DNA of 64,000 nucleotides from Panulirus ornatus (lineage: Eukaryota > Arthropoda > Malacostraca > Decapoda > Palinuridae), in the NCBI RefSeq assembly GCF_036320965.1, contig NC_092226.1:21538002-21602001 (forward strand). The letters are read 5' to 3'. Made by a program: the position numbers and the translations under genes. The notes beneath the pieces are model-generated. The model was not told the origin of the DNA. It did not search any database and saw nothing but the letters and a program-made list of their open reading frames with translations. How positions within the stretch are numbered: the stretch's first letter is position 1; every line of letters starts with the position of its first letter. Shown here piece after piece: positions 1 through 11,513 of this stretch.

Positions 1-500
1 TGATAGATTAGAATGGATGACAATTGAATATCTGCTTTTAGATATAGATTCTCATAAGTAGTAAGTGCTACGCCCACCAAGATTTTGCCAGTTCTAAGCA
101 ATACACAACAAACGCTGTAAGACCATTTGTGTAGACACGAAAATTTGATCCATAAGTTTGATTATTCGATGCGTCTAACTCCCTCGTAACAGATATTTCC
201 CCAGTCTTTTCTAACTGATCTGAGCTCTGTGGATGAAGATGCATTCAATGATAATGTAACAAGATGGTCATTCTCCTAAGACGAGTTATCGCCTCTAGCA
301 TTTTTGTTACAGGGTTTGTATTCATCCCAGGATGTGTTGGACCCTATTGTGATATTTAGTCATTCAAGAAGATGTAAAATCAGTTTTGGTGTCTGAGGAA
401 TTGCTCGAGGATGTTGTATCCATCTCAGGAATGGACGAAGACACTGTCGGCTCGTTCTGAATATACAAGAACGTTATCGCCCACTCCCAGCCGCCGGCCA
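1..500. other. No feature seen
   Basis: Mixed-composition sequence with no convincing open frame, repeat or RNA gene on either strand. Confidence 0.5.
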
Positions 501-640
501 CCGGCCTGCCTGCTGGTTGAGGGTCATATTGTGAGTCGAATAGGTGGCTGACACCAGCTGACGATGGTTGAGGGATCATGTTGTGAGTCTCGTCGGTGGC
601 TGACACCAGCTGACGATGGATGAGGGTCATGTTTAGTGTC
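500..640. repeat. Short tandem repeat, ~52-bp unit
   Basis: GGTGGCTGACACCAGCTGAC begins at 543 and again at 595, each followed by a GATGGTTGAGGG-like stretch, giving a 52-bp period. A partial degraded copy precedes them. The open frame on the minus strand here (364-630) only reflects the repeat. Confidence 0.6.
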
Positions 641-1395
641 CCAGCTGGGACTGATTCCAGCTGGGGGAGGTTAAGGACTATGATGATCGTAACAGCATCC
701 TGCTTTATGTACTAGAATTTTTTTTGAAAACGCTTGACGAGCCGCTTGAAGCGTTGAAGAACTCGCCGGAACGTAGTGGTATAAAAGAGTGGAAGAGCCA
801 ACGTGCCTGATTTTAAGAAAAGCGATAAGGGAAATCGCGCTGAGCTGAAGACCAGCATCACAGACAGGCGGCGTTTTTAAACCAGTGGTAGAATGATAGA
901 TTTTCATCGAGTTTATTTATTCAAATAGACATTGTGACTTTACCAGTGGATGCTAGCAGATGAAAGGCAAGCAAGAGGCATACAAATGAATATTAGCAGG
1001 GGAGAAACTACTGGTAGGGGAGGAAAAGCTGGCAGGGGAAGTAGTACAGGCTGGGGGAGGAAACTTTCCGTACTAAAGGTAACTTAGGTTAAAAGGGAAG
1101 GTGTAGTGTAGTGCACTATAAACCTTATGGATTTATACAGTAGAGTGAGCAATAGCCAGGGTAAGAGAAATTGGTGGATGGAGTGTGTGTTTTATAACCA
1201 CCGGGAGGAACTTGACTGGTTAGAAGAAGGAAAAGAAACAAAACTCCAAATACGTAGGTATAAGAGGAAGGCTCCCTTACTGAGCGAAAATCATCGACCT
1301 CAAAGGCAGACAGGAAACACGTGTCAAAGGTTCCCTTCCAGAGCGTATTGAAAGCAGCCAGTGACGTGCCACACAGCTCAGACTTGGCGGCCGCT
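641..1395. other. No gene seen; G/A-rich degenerate repeats near 980-1070
   Basis: Short imperfect repeats of GCAGGGGAG/GGTAGGGGAGG type lie around 980-1070. Nothing else is recognisable before the minisatellite starts. Confidence 0.4.
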
Positions 1396-3715
1396 GCTGG
1401 CTGTGTGTGGTTGATGAGGTTGGCTAGGACGTGGTTGATGGTGTTGGTTAGGACGTGGTTGATGGTGTTGGCTAGGACGTGGTTGATGAGGTTGGCTAGG
1501 ACGTGGTTGATGGTGTTGGTTAGGACGTGGTTGATGAGGTTGGCTAGGACGTGGTTGATGAGGTTGGCTAGGACGTGGTTGATGGTGTTGGTTAGGACGT
1601 GGTTGATGAGGTTGGCTAGGACGTGGTTGATGAGGTTGGCTAGGACGTGGTTGATGGTGTTGGTTAGGACGTGGTTGATGGTGTTGGTTAGGACGTGGTT
1701 GATGGTGTTGGTTAGGACGTGGTTGATGAGGTTGGCTAGGACGTGTTGATGGTGTTGGTTAGGACGTGGTTGATGGTGTTGGCTAGGACGTGGTTGATGG
1801 TGTTGGCTAGGACGTGGTTGATGAGGTTGGCTAGGACGTGGTTGATGAGGTTGGCTAGGACGTGGTTGATGAGGTTGGCTAGGACGTGGTTGATGGTGCT
1901 GGCTGTGTGTGGTTGATGAGGTTGGCTAGGACGTGGTTGATGAGGTTGGCTAGGACGTGGTTGATGAGGTTGGCTAGGACGTGGTTGATGGTGTTGGCTA
2001 GGACGTGGTTGATGGTGTTGGTTAGGACGTGGTTGATGAGGTTGGCTAGGACGTGGTTGATGGTGTTGGCTAGGACGTGGTTGATGGTGTTGGTTAGGAC
2101 GTGGTTGATGGTGTTGGCTAGGACGTGGTTGATGGTGTTGGTTAGGACGTGGTTGATGAGGTTGGCTAGGACGTGGTTGATGAGGTTGGCTAGGACGTGG
2201 TTGATGAGGTTGGCTAGGACGTGTTGATGGTGTTGGTTAGGACGTGGTTGATGAGTTGGCTAGGACGTGGTTGATGAGGTTGGCTAGGACGTGGTTGATG
2301 GTGTTGGTTAGGACGTGGTTGATGGTGTTGGTTAGGACGTGGTTGATGAGGTTGGCTAGGACGTGGTTGATGAGGTTGGCTAGGACGTGGTTGATGGTGT
2401 TGGCTAGGACGTGGTTGATGAGGTTGGCTAGGACGTGGTTGATGGTGTTGGTTAGGACGTGGTTGATGGTGCTGGCTGTGTGTGGTTGATGAGGTTGGCT
2501 AGGACGTGGTTGATGGTGCTGGCTGTGTGTGGTTGATGAGGTTGGCTAGGACGTGGTTGATGGTGTTGGTTAGGACGTGGTTGATGGTGTTGGTTAGGAC
2601 GTGGTTGATGAGGTTGGCTAGGACGTGGTTGATGGTGTTGGCTAGGACGTGGTTGATGAGTTGGCTAGGACGTGGTTGATGGTGTTGGTTAGGACGTGGT
2701 TGATGAGGTTGGCTAGGACGTGTTGATGGTGTTGGCTAGGACGTGGTTGATGGTGTTGGCTAGGACGTGGTTGATGGTGCTGGCTGTGTGTGGTTGATGA
2801 GTTGGCTAGGACGTGTTGATGGTGTTGGCTAGGACGTGTTGATGGTGTTGGCTAGGACGTGGTTGATGGTGCTGGCTGTGTGTGGTTGATGAGTTGGCTA
2901 GGACGTGGTTGATGGTGTTGGCTAGGACGTGTTGATGGTGTTGGCTAGGACGTGGTTGATGGTGTTGGCTAGGACGTGGTTGATGGTGTTGGTTAGGACG
3001 TGGTTGATGAGGTTGGCTAGGACGTGGTTGATGGTGTTGGCTAGGACGTGGTTGATGGTGTTGGTTAGGACGTGGTTGATGGTGTTGGCTAGGACGTGGT
3101 TGATGGTGTTGGTTAGGACGTGGTTGATGGTGTTGGTTAGGACGTGGTTGATGGTGTTGGCTAGGACGTGGTTGATGGTGTTGGCTAGGACGTGGTTGAT
3201 GGTGTTGGCTAGGACGTGGTTGATGGTGTTGGCTAGGACGTGGTTGATGAGGTTGGCTAGGACGTGGTTGATGAGGTTGGCTAGGACGTGGTTGATGGTG
3301 TTGGTTAGGACGTGGTTGATGGTGTTGGCTGTGTGTGGTTGATGAGGTTGGCTAGGACGTGGTTGATGAGGTTGGCTAGGACGTGGTTGATGGTGTTGGC
3401 TAGGACGTGGTTGATGAGGTTGGCTAGGACGTGGTTGATGGTGCTGGCTGTGTGTGGTTGATGAGGTTGGCTAGGACGTGGTTGATGAGGTTGGCTAGGA
3501 CGTGGTTGATGGTGTTGGCTAGGACGTGGTTGATGAGGTTGGCTAGGACGTGGTTGATGGTGCTGGCTGTGTGTGGTTGATGAGGTTGGCTAGGACGTGG
3601 TTGATGAGGTTGGCTAGGACGTGGTTGATGGTGTTGGCTAGGACGTGGTTGATGGTGTTGGTTAGGACGTGGTTGATGGTGTTGGTTAGGACGTGGTTGA
3701 TGGTGTTGGTAACGA
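1396..3715. repeat. 24-bp minisatellite array, about 97 units
   Basis: The array is built from a 24-bp unit (TTGGCTAGGACGTGGTTGAT plus GAGG or GGTG). Three main unit types differ at two places: GAGGTTGGCT, GGTGTTGGCT and GGTGTTGGTT. A fourth, 23-bp type has GTGTG in place of AGGACG and recurs at about 1397, 1900, 2478, 2525, 2782, 2870, 3331, 3450 and 3569. The last three are exactly 119 bp apart, showing a five-unit higher-order repeat. Several units have lost one G. The 23-bp units break every reading frame, so peptides of WLMRLART type encoded here are not genes. Confidence 0.95.
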
Positions 3716-4070
3716 TGGGTGTTTATATGATGGTTAAAGTTGGTGATGGTTGTGTTTTGGTAACACTCGGTGTCTGGTTGTGTTGGTAGTGGTTGGTTGA
3801 CAGGGTGGTTAGTAGGTAGAGATGATGGTGGTGGTTGTGGTGGTTGTGGTGACGTGTAAGATGATCGTAAGAGGAGGGCGAGAAAGACAAGACGAGGTTG
3901 ATCGTAAGAGGAGGGCGAGAAAGACAAGACGATGTTGAGTGGCGCAAGACAAGAGTGGGTGGGGCCTCCAGAGGGTAGGCCCACCACGCCTGGCCTCTGT
4001 AGGGCTTCTGCTCTGTCCCGTGTGACCTACTGCGCTATACAACAGTGGTAGGCTCCTGCTAACGTCAGCC

Positions 4071-4073
<3 letters not shown>
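3716..4073. repeat. Array flank with a 37-bp duplication
   Basis: The stretch beginning GATCGTAAGAGGAGGGCGAG occurs at 3863 and again at 3900, a 37-bp period. Before it, 3716-3855 is GT/GGT-rich decayed sequence that looks like the old edge of the minisatellite. Confidence 0.6.

Positions 4074-4154
<81 letters not shown>
4074..4154. repeat. (TA)n microsatellite
   Basis: 81 bp of uninterrupted AT dinucleotides. Confidence 0.98.
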
Positions 4155-4156
<2 letters not shown>

Positions 4157-4589
4157 ACAAGAGGGAAAATCATGAAGAAAAATCTTGCTTAAATAAATGA
4201 AATACGAAAGAGCGAAGAAGAGTACGATCAGTGAAGGCGACCAGCGGAGGAGGGAAGGATCAGACGGCGGAGGACGAGACCCTCCCCTGACCAGCAGCGC
4301 TAGGCCTCGCCTCCCCACCTCCGTGACGCCTCGGTCAGGACACGCCCACCTCACGCCACCTCGTGTGCCACAGCCCACGTTCGTTCTCCTTCGCCTGGCA
4401 CCGTGCCCGCCACACCTGTCTCTCTACTTGTTTGCCTGACGTACTGATGGTCCGTGTGTTGCGTCGCTCGTCTGCATGACTCGTTGTGTGAGTTGAAGGC
4501 ATTTGTTTGATCGCCTCGTTAGATCCTGCATAGGACGACTGGTTATCGTGTAGGCACAAGTTTGTATGATGTGACGTCACTTGTGCTGG

Positions 4590-4990
4590 TATGGTGCTGT
4601 ATGTTCTTGAATAGTGTCGTCACATGTGTTTGCATGGCTCACGTGTGCTTGTGTGGTGTCATATGTACTTGTATGGTGTTATAAATGTTAATATGGTGTC
4701 GCAAGTGCTCGTATAAGTGCTTTAAATGTGTCGTAGGTACTTATATTGTGCTTTACGTGTTCGTATGGTGTCATAAGTACTTCTATAATGTTTTGTGTTT
4801 ATATGGTGTCATACGTGCTCGTATGGTGTCATACGTGCCCGTTTGGTGCCACAAGTGCTTTTATGGTGTCATACGTGCTCGCAAGGTGTCATGCGTTCTC
4901 GTATGGTGTTAAACGAGCTTGTATGGTGTCATACTACATACTCGTATGTGTCAGACGTGTTCGTTTGATGTCATACATACTTGTATATTA
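4590..4990. repeat. Degenerate ~20-bp tandem repeat
   Basis: Imperfect copies of a GTGCTCGTATGGTGTCATAC-like unit run through this stretch, with increasing divergence at both edges. They explain the Val/Cys/Tyr-rich open frames on the plus strand. Confidence 0.75.
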
Positions 4991-5818
4991 TCATTCTTGT
5001 TTACATGACGTATCTCTTTAACGAGTGGTCAGTTTGTACAGTACAGTATTTGATTTTGTATTGTTTCCTGACGACCATTTTTCCTAGCAAACCTCCACAG
5101 TGTATGGAGATGACCGGTCGAGGGTGAGGGCGGGTTGTGTTGCCAGGGGATGGCACACAGACCTCCTGAATATGTATCCAAGTAACAGCCAACTTGAGAG
5201 ATCCACCGGGAAAAGGTGGACTTTTTCCACACTAAACGTACCTACACTTCACCAGACGAACTGCATAGGGCTCGAACGACCAGCTCGATCGTTTCTTTCA
5301 GTCTGGTCAGTGGGCTGAAGACGGGGGATGTGGGACGACACAATACACATTTTGTCTGTCCTCGCCCCAGTCCGTCAGTTACTTCGTAAGGAAACGCTTC
5401 AGGCACGTTGATACTTCGTTATAATAGGCGACCATCTTCGCTGCTCGTAAGAGAGTAGTCGACTGCACTGAAGTGGTTTGTAATGATCACCTGGTTAAAC
5501 TCATACTGATTCCCTCACTACGTGGGTCGGGGTGTATAGACTGATCGTGAACATGAATCTGAGTGAGACACGGGAGGACCCGAGCTGGGAGGATGAATGA
5601 ATGAATATGTATAGGTCGGTTGCGGTCTTCTGTCAGGCTGGACCATCATGGTGTGTTGAGGGAGGCGAGCACCGTTTCTTTGAGGAATCCCTCACTCCAA
5701 GGGAGGTTATCATTTCCCTGCTGCTGGAGGTTGCGCAGTCTTGAAGCTACTGGAGCCTCTTCAGTCAAAAAGGGGGTAAAGCTATTTTCGTGTGTGGCGA
5801 GGTGGCGATAGGAATGGA
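4991..5818. other. No gene seen
   Basis: Unique-looking sequence. Short open frames on both strands have no recognisable protein features and no supporting splice signals. Confidence 0.4.
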
Positions 5819-6033
5819 TGAAGGCAGCAAGTATGGATATGTACATGTATATTCATGTATATGTCTCTGTATGTATATGTATGTATACGTCGAAATGTAT
5901 ATGTATGTATATGTGCGTGTGTGGGCGTTTATGTCTATACATGTGTATGTGGGTGGGTTGGGCCAATCTTCGTCTGCTTCATTGCGCTGCCTCGCTAACG
6001 CGGGAGACGGCAATTAAGTATGATAAATATAAC

Positions 6034-6036
<3 letters not shown>
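5819..6036 (-). repeat. Dispersed repeat B, minus-strand copy
   Basis: Read on the minus strand it has a CTCCCGCGTTAGCGAGGCAG core, then CAGACGAAGATTGGCC, ACCCACCCACATACAC and a TATG/TACA-rich tail. The same order of blocks occurs on the plus strand at 16007-16101 and 61813-61927. It abuts a (TA)n run. Function unknown; the layout fits a short non-autonomous interspersed repeat. Confidence 0.75.

Positions 6037-6103
<67 letters not shown>
6037..6103. repeat. (TA)n microsatellite
   Basis: 67 bp of AT dinucleotides adjoining repeat B. Confidence 0.97.
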
Positions 6104-6110
<7 letters not shown>

Positions 6111-6227
6111 GCTTTTATCATTCCTTAGACCGTCTTTTTATCCTTAGTTCTTGTTTTTTCTATTCTTTTAATTTCATCTTTTTGTGAGACTCTAAGAAAA
6201 ATGTGTCGAGCGGGAAAAATGCGCAAG

Positions 6228-6450
6228 GTCTACCGCGGTTGTAAACCCTGGAATTCATGATAGTAACTGTAAACCATATATGTGAATTGTCTGCTGTAGC
6301 ATTAATAACTATAGTCCATGGATGTAAACTGTCTACTGTGATACTGTAAACCACAGATGTAAACTATCCGCCGTGGCACTGGTGGCTGTAAACATTAAAT
6401 GTAAACTATATACTGTGGCATTGGTGGCTGTAAACCACGGATGTCAACTG
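6228..6450. repeat. Degenerate ~46-bp tandem repeat
   Basis: Four to five imperfect units share GGCTGTAAACCACGGATGTA and AACTGTCTACTGTGGCA blocks. Spacing is close to 46 bp. Confidence 0.7.
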
Positions 6451-6557
6451 TCTTCCGTAGCAGAAACTCCTCTCCAGCTAAGGCTGACAGAAGCACTCGT
6501 ACATTATTGATCCACCGGTAGAGTAGTCATTCTTCGAACTCCTCCACAGACGCTGGT

Positions 6558-6560
<3 letters not shown>

Positions 6561-6627
<67 letters not shown>
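6561..6627. repeat. (AG)n microsatellite
   Basis: 67 bp of pure AG repeat. The Ser-Leu frames it generates are not genes. Confidence 0.97.
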
Positions 6628-6629
<2 letters not shown>

Positions 6630-6736
6630 CGGGGGGGATGTAACCCCACGCTTGAAGTCTTGACTTTCTTGCATGTAAATATACGAACAGTGTTGATCAC
6701 TGAGGTCAAGAACTCGACCGATGATGAAGCTGAGGT

Positions 6737-6740
<4 letters not shown>

Positions 6741-6807
<67 letters not shown>
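6741..6807. repeat. (GA)n microsatellite
   Basis: 67 bp of pure GA repeat, in the same orientation as the run 115 bp upstream and of nearly equal length. Confidence 0.97.
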
Positions 6808-6812
<5 letters not shown>

Positions 6813-7299
6813 ATCCCACTCAAGATTTGGTCGTTGAGACTCGTACAAATTACATTCGAGTCGTTTGAGACGACACTCGTCTCGTCTGTTGGTCTCGTTG
6901 CGAGTGAGTGGTGACCTTCAGTGTGGACTACCGTCTTCTCTGAGCTGTTGTGCGTAATCCCAGTTGACATAAGCGCATGCGCAGCGTGGCACTAGTGCGT
7001 TTATGTAAGCATATGTTCTTCAGCGGTTCCTCTGTGCTCATGACCCTCCCGTGTGTGGGGGTCGGTGATTCCTCTTTGTGACTGTCTCTTGTTTGCCTTC
7101 TGTTTTTGTCTACTTTTTGTTTTCTGGGCATCATTTTGTCCGAGATCCTGTCTATGTCTTTCGTTGTTTTAGGTGTATGGGAACTGTGTTTCCTTCCACC
7201 AGTGGCTTCAGTTTATTTTTTTTTTTTTTTTTTGACCATTTCCTATCTTCTTTGTATAGTGCTCCTCTTTGTTTGACCAGTAAACTCTTTCTTTTTTAT
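6808..7299. other. No gene seen; T-rich end
   Basis: No recognisable feature apart from a poly-T stretch near 7215-7233. Confidence 0.4.
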
Positions 7300-7710
7300 T
7301 CCCAAATTTCTCTCTTAGCGAGCCGATACCCACTTTCTTTGTTCGCTAAGACATCTTTTCTTTGTCAGCCACTTCACTACTTGCTTTGTTTAGCCAATAC
7401 CTCCTTTCTTTGTCAGCCAGGACCCCTCTTCTTTTGTTCGGTCATCACTTTCTTTGTCAGCCAGGACCCCTCTTTCTTTGTTCGGTCATCACTTTCTTTG
7501 TCAGCCAGGACCCCTCTTTCTTTGTTCGGTCATCACTTTCTTTGTCAGCCAGGACCCCTCTTTCTTTGTTCGGTCATCACTTTCTTTGTCAGCCAGGACC
7601 CCTCTTTCTTTGTTCGGTCATCACTTTCTTTCTCAGCCATGACCCCTCTTCCTTTGTTCGGTCATCACTTTCTTTGTTTCGGCAATACCTCCTTCCTTTG
7701 TTAGCCATTA
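7300..7710. repeat. 44-bp minisatellite
   Basis: The unit contains TCTTTGTCAGCCAGGACCCC and TCTTTGTTCGGTCATCACTT. GTCATCACTT starts at 7441, 7485 and onward every 44 bp for about five clean units. Shorter half-unit variants (AGCCAATACC type) lie on both sides. The 208- and 161-residue plus-strand open frames are repeat-derived. Confidence 0.9.
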
Positions 7711-7862
7711 CCCCTGTTCCTCGTTTGATTAGTGCCCCTCTTCACCGTAAACCATCTCCTCCTGTCTATGTTACCCAATACCACTCGTTCTCTGTCAGCC
7801 AGAACACCTTCTCTGTTTTGTTATTGTTTGGTCAGAGGGCATTATGAAAACTTGACACAGAC

Positions 7863-8340
7863 ATGAACACCTACATTCATTCATGAACACCCGCACACTG
7901 CCTTGAACACCTGCACATAGCCATGAACACCTGCACACTGCCTTGAACACCTGCACATAGCCATGAACACCTGCACACTGCTATGGACACCTGCTTACAG
8001 CCATGGACACCTGTACACATCCATGAACACCTGCACACTGCCTTGAACACCTGCACACTGCTATGAAGGCCTGTACACATCTATGAAACACCTGCACACA
8101 GCCATGAACACCTACACACTGCTATGAAGGCCTGTACACATCTATGAAACACCTGCACTCAGCCCTGAACACCTGCACACTGCTATGAAGGCCTGTACAC
8201 ATCTATGAAACACTTGCACATAGCCATGATCACCTACACTCTGCTATGAAGGCCTGTACACATCCATACAACACCTGCACTCAGCCCTGAACACCTGCAC
8301 ACTACTATGAACACCTGCACACAGCCCTAAACACCTGCAA
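7863..8340. repeat. ~20-bp minisatellite with higher-order grouping
   Basis: Repeated GAACACCTGCACACTGCTAT-type units. From about 8041 a longer group (GAAGGCCTGTACACAT plus CTATGAAACACCTGCAC) recurs several times, so older units were amplified in blocks of about three. Confidence 0.9.
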
Positions 8341-8423
8341 TCAATAGCCACACATCCATTCACGTGGAAGTCACCCAACCATGTTTGCTGGCCAGATGTT
8401 CAGTCTCCACGAGCACCTGTAAT

Positions 8424-8935
8424 CTGGGGACGAGGAGGGTGATAACTCAGGGGGATGAGGGTGATAACACAGGGGGAAGAGGGTGATAACACAGGGGGAG
8501 GAGGGTGATAACACAGGGGGAGGAGGGTGATAACACAGGGGGAGGAGGGTGAGAACACGGGGGAAGAGGGTGATAACACAGGGGGATGAGGGTGATAACA
8601 CAGGGGGAGGAGAGTGATAAGACAGGGGGAGGAGGGTGATAACACGGGGGGAAGAGGGTGATAACACGGGGGGAAGAGAGTGATAACACGGAGGGAGGAG
8701 GGTGATAACACAGGGGGAGGAGGGTGATAACACAGGGGGATGAGGGTGATAACACAGGGGGAGGAGGGTGATAACACAGGGGGATGAGGGTGATAACACG
8801 GGGGGAGGAGGGTGATAACACAGGGGGAGGAGGGTGATAACACGGGGGGAGGAGGGTGATAACACAGGGGGAGGAGGGTGATAACACGGGGGGAGGAGGT
8901 TGATAACACAGGGGGATGAGGGTGATAACACAGAG
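8424..8935. repeat. 22-bp G-rich minisatellite, ~23 units
   Basis: The unit GAGGGTGATAACACAGGGGG plus AG repeats with substitutions (GGAAGA, GGATGA, ACGGGG). The period is 22 bp, so three units make 66 bp and all three minus-strand frames stay open. This gives Pro/Ser/Tyr-rich pseudo-proteins of up to ~285 residues that are not genes. Confidence 0.95.
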
Positions 8936-8985
8936 GAGGAAGTTGATGAAGAATGTATGAGGCGATGAAGTGACTCCCGATAAAG

Positions 8986-8989
<4 letters not shown>

Positions 8990-9047
<58 letters not shown>
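8990..9047. repeat. (GA)n microsatellite
   Basis: 58 bp of GA dinucleotides. Confidence 0.97.
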
Positions 9048-9050
<3 letters not shown>

Positions 9051-9148
9051 TTCCCAGTAAAGTATTTGGAGCTGGACGAAATGATGTCCACTATTCGTAC
9101 GACAGTTGAGCAAGAAGAGAAAGATGAACGAGAAAGGAGTTAGGAAAT

Positions 9149-9150
<2 letters not shown>

Positions 9151-9238
<88 letters not shown>
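9151..9238. repeat. (TA)n microsatellite
   Basis: 88 bp of AT dinucleotides directly before repeat A. Confidence 0.98.
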
Positions 9239-9240
<2 letters not shown>

Positions 9241-9455
9241 TTCATACTATTCGCCATTTCCCGCGTTAGCGAGGTAGCGTTAAGAACAGAGGACTGGGCC
9301 TTTGAGGGAATATCCTCACCTGGCCCCCTTCTCTGTTCCTTCCTTTAGGGGAAAAAAAAAAAAAAGACGAGAGGGGAGGATTTCCAGCCCCCGCTCCCTC
9401 CCCTTTTAGTCGCCCTCTACGACACGCAGGGAATACGTGGGAAGTATTCTTTCTC

Positions 9456-9458
<3 letters not shown>
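9239..9458 (+). repeat. Dispersed repeat A, plus-strand copy
   Basis: Block order: TACTATTCGCCATTTCCCGC, GTTAGCGAGGTAGCGTTAAG, AACAGAGGACTGGGCC, AATATCCTCACCTGGCCCCC, an internal A-run near 9353-9365, GAGGGGAGGATTTCCAGCCC, CTCTACGACACGCAGGGAAT and TTCTTTCTCCCC. (TA)n lies at both ends. Other copies are at 12855-13047, 15768-16006, 34726-34945 (minus) and 60897-61131 (minus). There is no coding potential; the small size and dispersal suggest a non-autonomous retroposon or a piece of a larger element. Confidence 0.85.

Positions 9459-9510
<52 letters not shown>
9459..9510. repeat. (TA)n microsatellite
   Basis: 52 bp of TA dinucleotides forming the right border of repeat A. Confidence 0.97.
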
Positions 9511-9511
<1 letters not shown>

Positions 9512-9603
9512 GCACCTCTTACGACAAAAGATCAGTGACGTAGAGCATCGGGAAAGACTAAGACAAGGACTTCTGGAAAAATAATCCTAATGGTATTTTA
9601 AGG

Positions 9604-9605
<2 letters not shown>

Positions 9606-9638
<33 letters not shown>
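9606..9638. repeat. (GT)n microsatellite
   Basis: 33 bp of GT repeat. Confidence 0.95.
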
Positions 9639-9640
<2 letters not shown>

Positions 9641-10164
9641 AGATGATCCCGGTGGTTAGGGCTGTCTCCTTTGTAACTGGAATCCGATGGGAATACTGGA
9701 CATTCATGGTATTCCGATTGGATTCCCGTCGCCTGGTGATCCAAGGGAATTGCAAGAGGCCGCCACAGAGCTGCACTGATTTATCCGCCAATGGGAGGCC
9801 GGTGTGGGTGTCGAAGCAGCTCCCTCCTGGAAACCCAGGGGTCATTAGAGGTTATTTGTGTCGGCTGAAGGGCACGGAGGGGGAGCTGATCTCACCGGCG
9901 GGGGCTGAAGACCCCGGTACCTCGAAGTCTCGTGGGCAGGAACCAGGGGGTCGCCACGAGACGGACGGGGCACGCTCCCCTCACAGTAAGGACGATAGGC
10001 TGGGGTATGCCGTGAGCTGCGAGAGAAGTTATGGTGAGCCTCGTGATGAAGAGGAGGGGAAGCAGAGGTGATCAAGAAGGTATGGCGGCAGAGGGAGGTG
10101 GAGGGACGAGTAGGAGGAGGGCGACTTTTGGATCCACCGCCATCGGTGGCAGTGATGGGTGACC

Positions 10165-10166
<2 letters not shown>
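9639..10166. other. No gene assigned
   Basis: GC-moderate sequence with an open plus-strand frame (9610-10071). It begins inside the GT repeat and shows no domain or splice context, so I do not call it. Confidence 0.35.

Positions 10167-10205
<39 letters not shown>
10167..10205. repeat. (CT)n microsatellite
   Basis: 39 bp of CT repeat. Confidence 0.96.
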
Positions 10206-10208
<3 letters not shown>

Positions 10209-10429
10209 GTGGAACCAGACCCACCCCCCCCCACAAGGGCGTGTCACCTCCTATCTGTCTGTGGAGTCGGCCCTCACAGCAACACGCGGTGACAGCACTT
10301 CGCACTTAGTGGTGTTGCGCTCGAGAACATGACTTCAGTTCGTGTGCTGCGCGTTATACTGACCTCAGTACTCCATTGTCGATTCGTATACAACGTTTTT
10401 TTTTCCCCTGAATGATGTGATGCACGAAC

Positions 10430-10720
10430 TGAGCTGCCTTCTGAGGCGATGTTGAGTTGTCTCGTATGTTGTGTCCGGAGATGTTTACTGTGTCGTGCAC
10501 TGAGCTGTGTGCTGAAATGAGTATTGATCTGTCTCTTGAGTTGTGCTGTAATCTGCTGTCTGAGCTGTGTTTTAAGCTGCGAACGAAGGTGTCATTAGAG
10601 ATATGTGTTATGTTCTCTTTCAAACTCTGCACAACGCTGTGTTTTGAACTTTGCCCTGCGGTGTATACTACGCTGTATATCCCTGTGAACTACGCTATAT
10701 GCTGAGCTGTGTATGCAGCA
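10430..10720. repeat. Decayed tandem repeat, ~25-30 bp
   Basis: GAGCTGTGTTTTAAGCTG-, GAGCTGTGTGCTGAAATG- and GTGTTTTGAACTTTGC-like units recur with heavy divergence. Confidence 0.5.
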
Positions 10721-10849
10721 GCAGACAACACTGCATGAGCGTTGTAGATCCTGTAGACAATGCATCTGTACCTCAGACACCGTTTACCTTCAACACATAC
10801 ACGACGTGGGACGGTACCACTGATTGCTGAGAAACATGACAGCCAAGTA

Positions 10850-10853
<4 letters not shown>

Positions 10854-10923
<70 letters not shown>
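10854..10923. repeat. (GA)n microsatellite
   Basis: 70 bp of GA dinucleotides. Confidence 0.97.
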
Positions 10924-10926
<3 letters not shown>

Positions 10927-11480
10927 AGTATTATAGATTAATGACAGCCTCGGTGATATCAGCCTTTCTATATCTAACACATTTAGTCAAGAATATTTTC
11001 ATTATTCTTGTTTTTCCTCTATCTCAGTTTAATTCTATATTTTCCCCCACATACATCTTCATTCATCCTCTTCCACTTCTTCCTCTACTGTATCGTCTTG
11101 TTCTTTATGTTCCTGTTTGCATCAGTATATGTTTATCCCAAATACTGAATGAGCTACGAGAGTGAAGGGGACGACTGTGGAGGACCAGGCCCGGCCCAGC
11201 ATCACCTCACCTCACCTCAAGGCCAGACTACAGCCCCAAGTGTAAGCCGTTCCCCAGTCACAAGTCGTAATTACACGGTTAATGTTAGCCCAGTAGAGGC
11301 TGCCAGGGTGGAAAACCCCTTTTGAAGGATTCGCTTTCATAAGGAATTGAACTCAGACCTTCACTTTTTCATTCTTATTTCATTGAAGGTGAGTTTTATC
11401 TCTATTTCTAGAGTACCTCGGGTAAACGTTATGTAGGTGAAGACGGAGGTGTTGTATTTATCACCGGAATGAATGGGAGG

Positions 11481-11513
<33 letters not shown>

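Noticed and set aside
1321..3342. WLMRLART-type repeat proteins
   Set aside because: 24-bp units keep the frame open, but 23-bp units break it repeatedly; no start or splice context.
6504..6970. Ser-Leu-repeat proteins on the minus strand
   Set aside because: Translations of (AG)n runs; the unique parts between them show no recognisable domain.
8400..9257. 285-residue minus-strand frame
   Set aside because: It strings together (TA)n, (GA)n and the 22-bp array and contains no unique protein segment of length.
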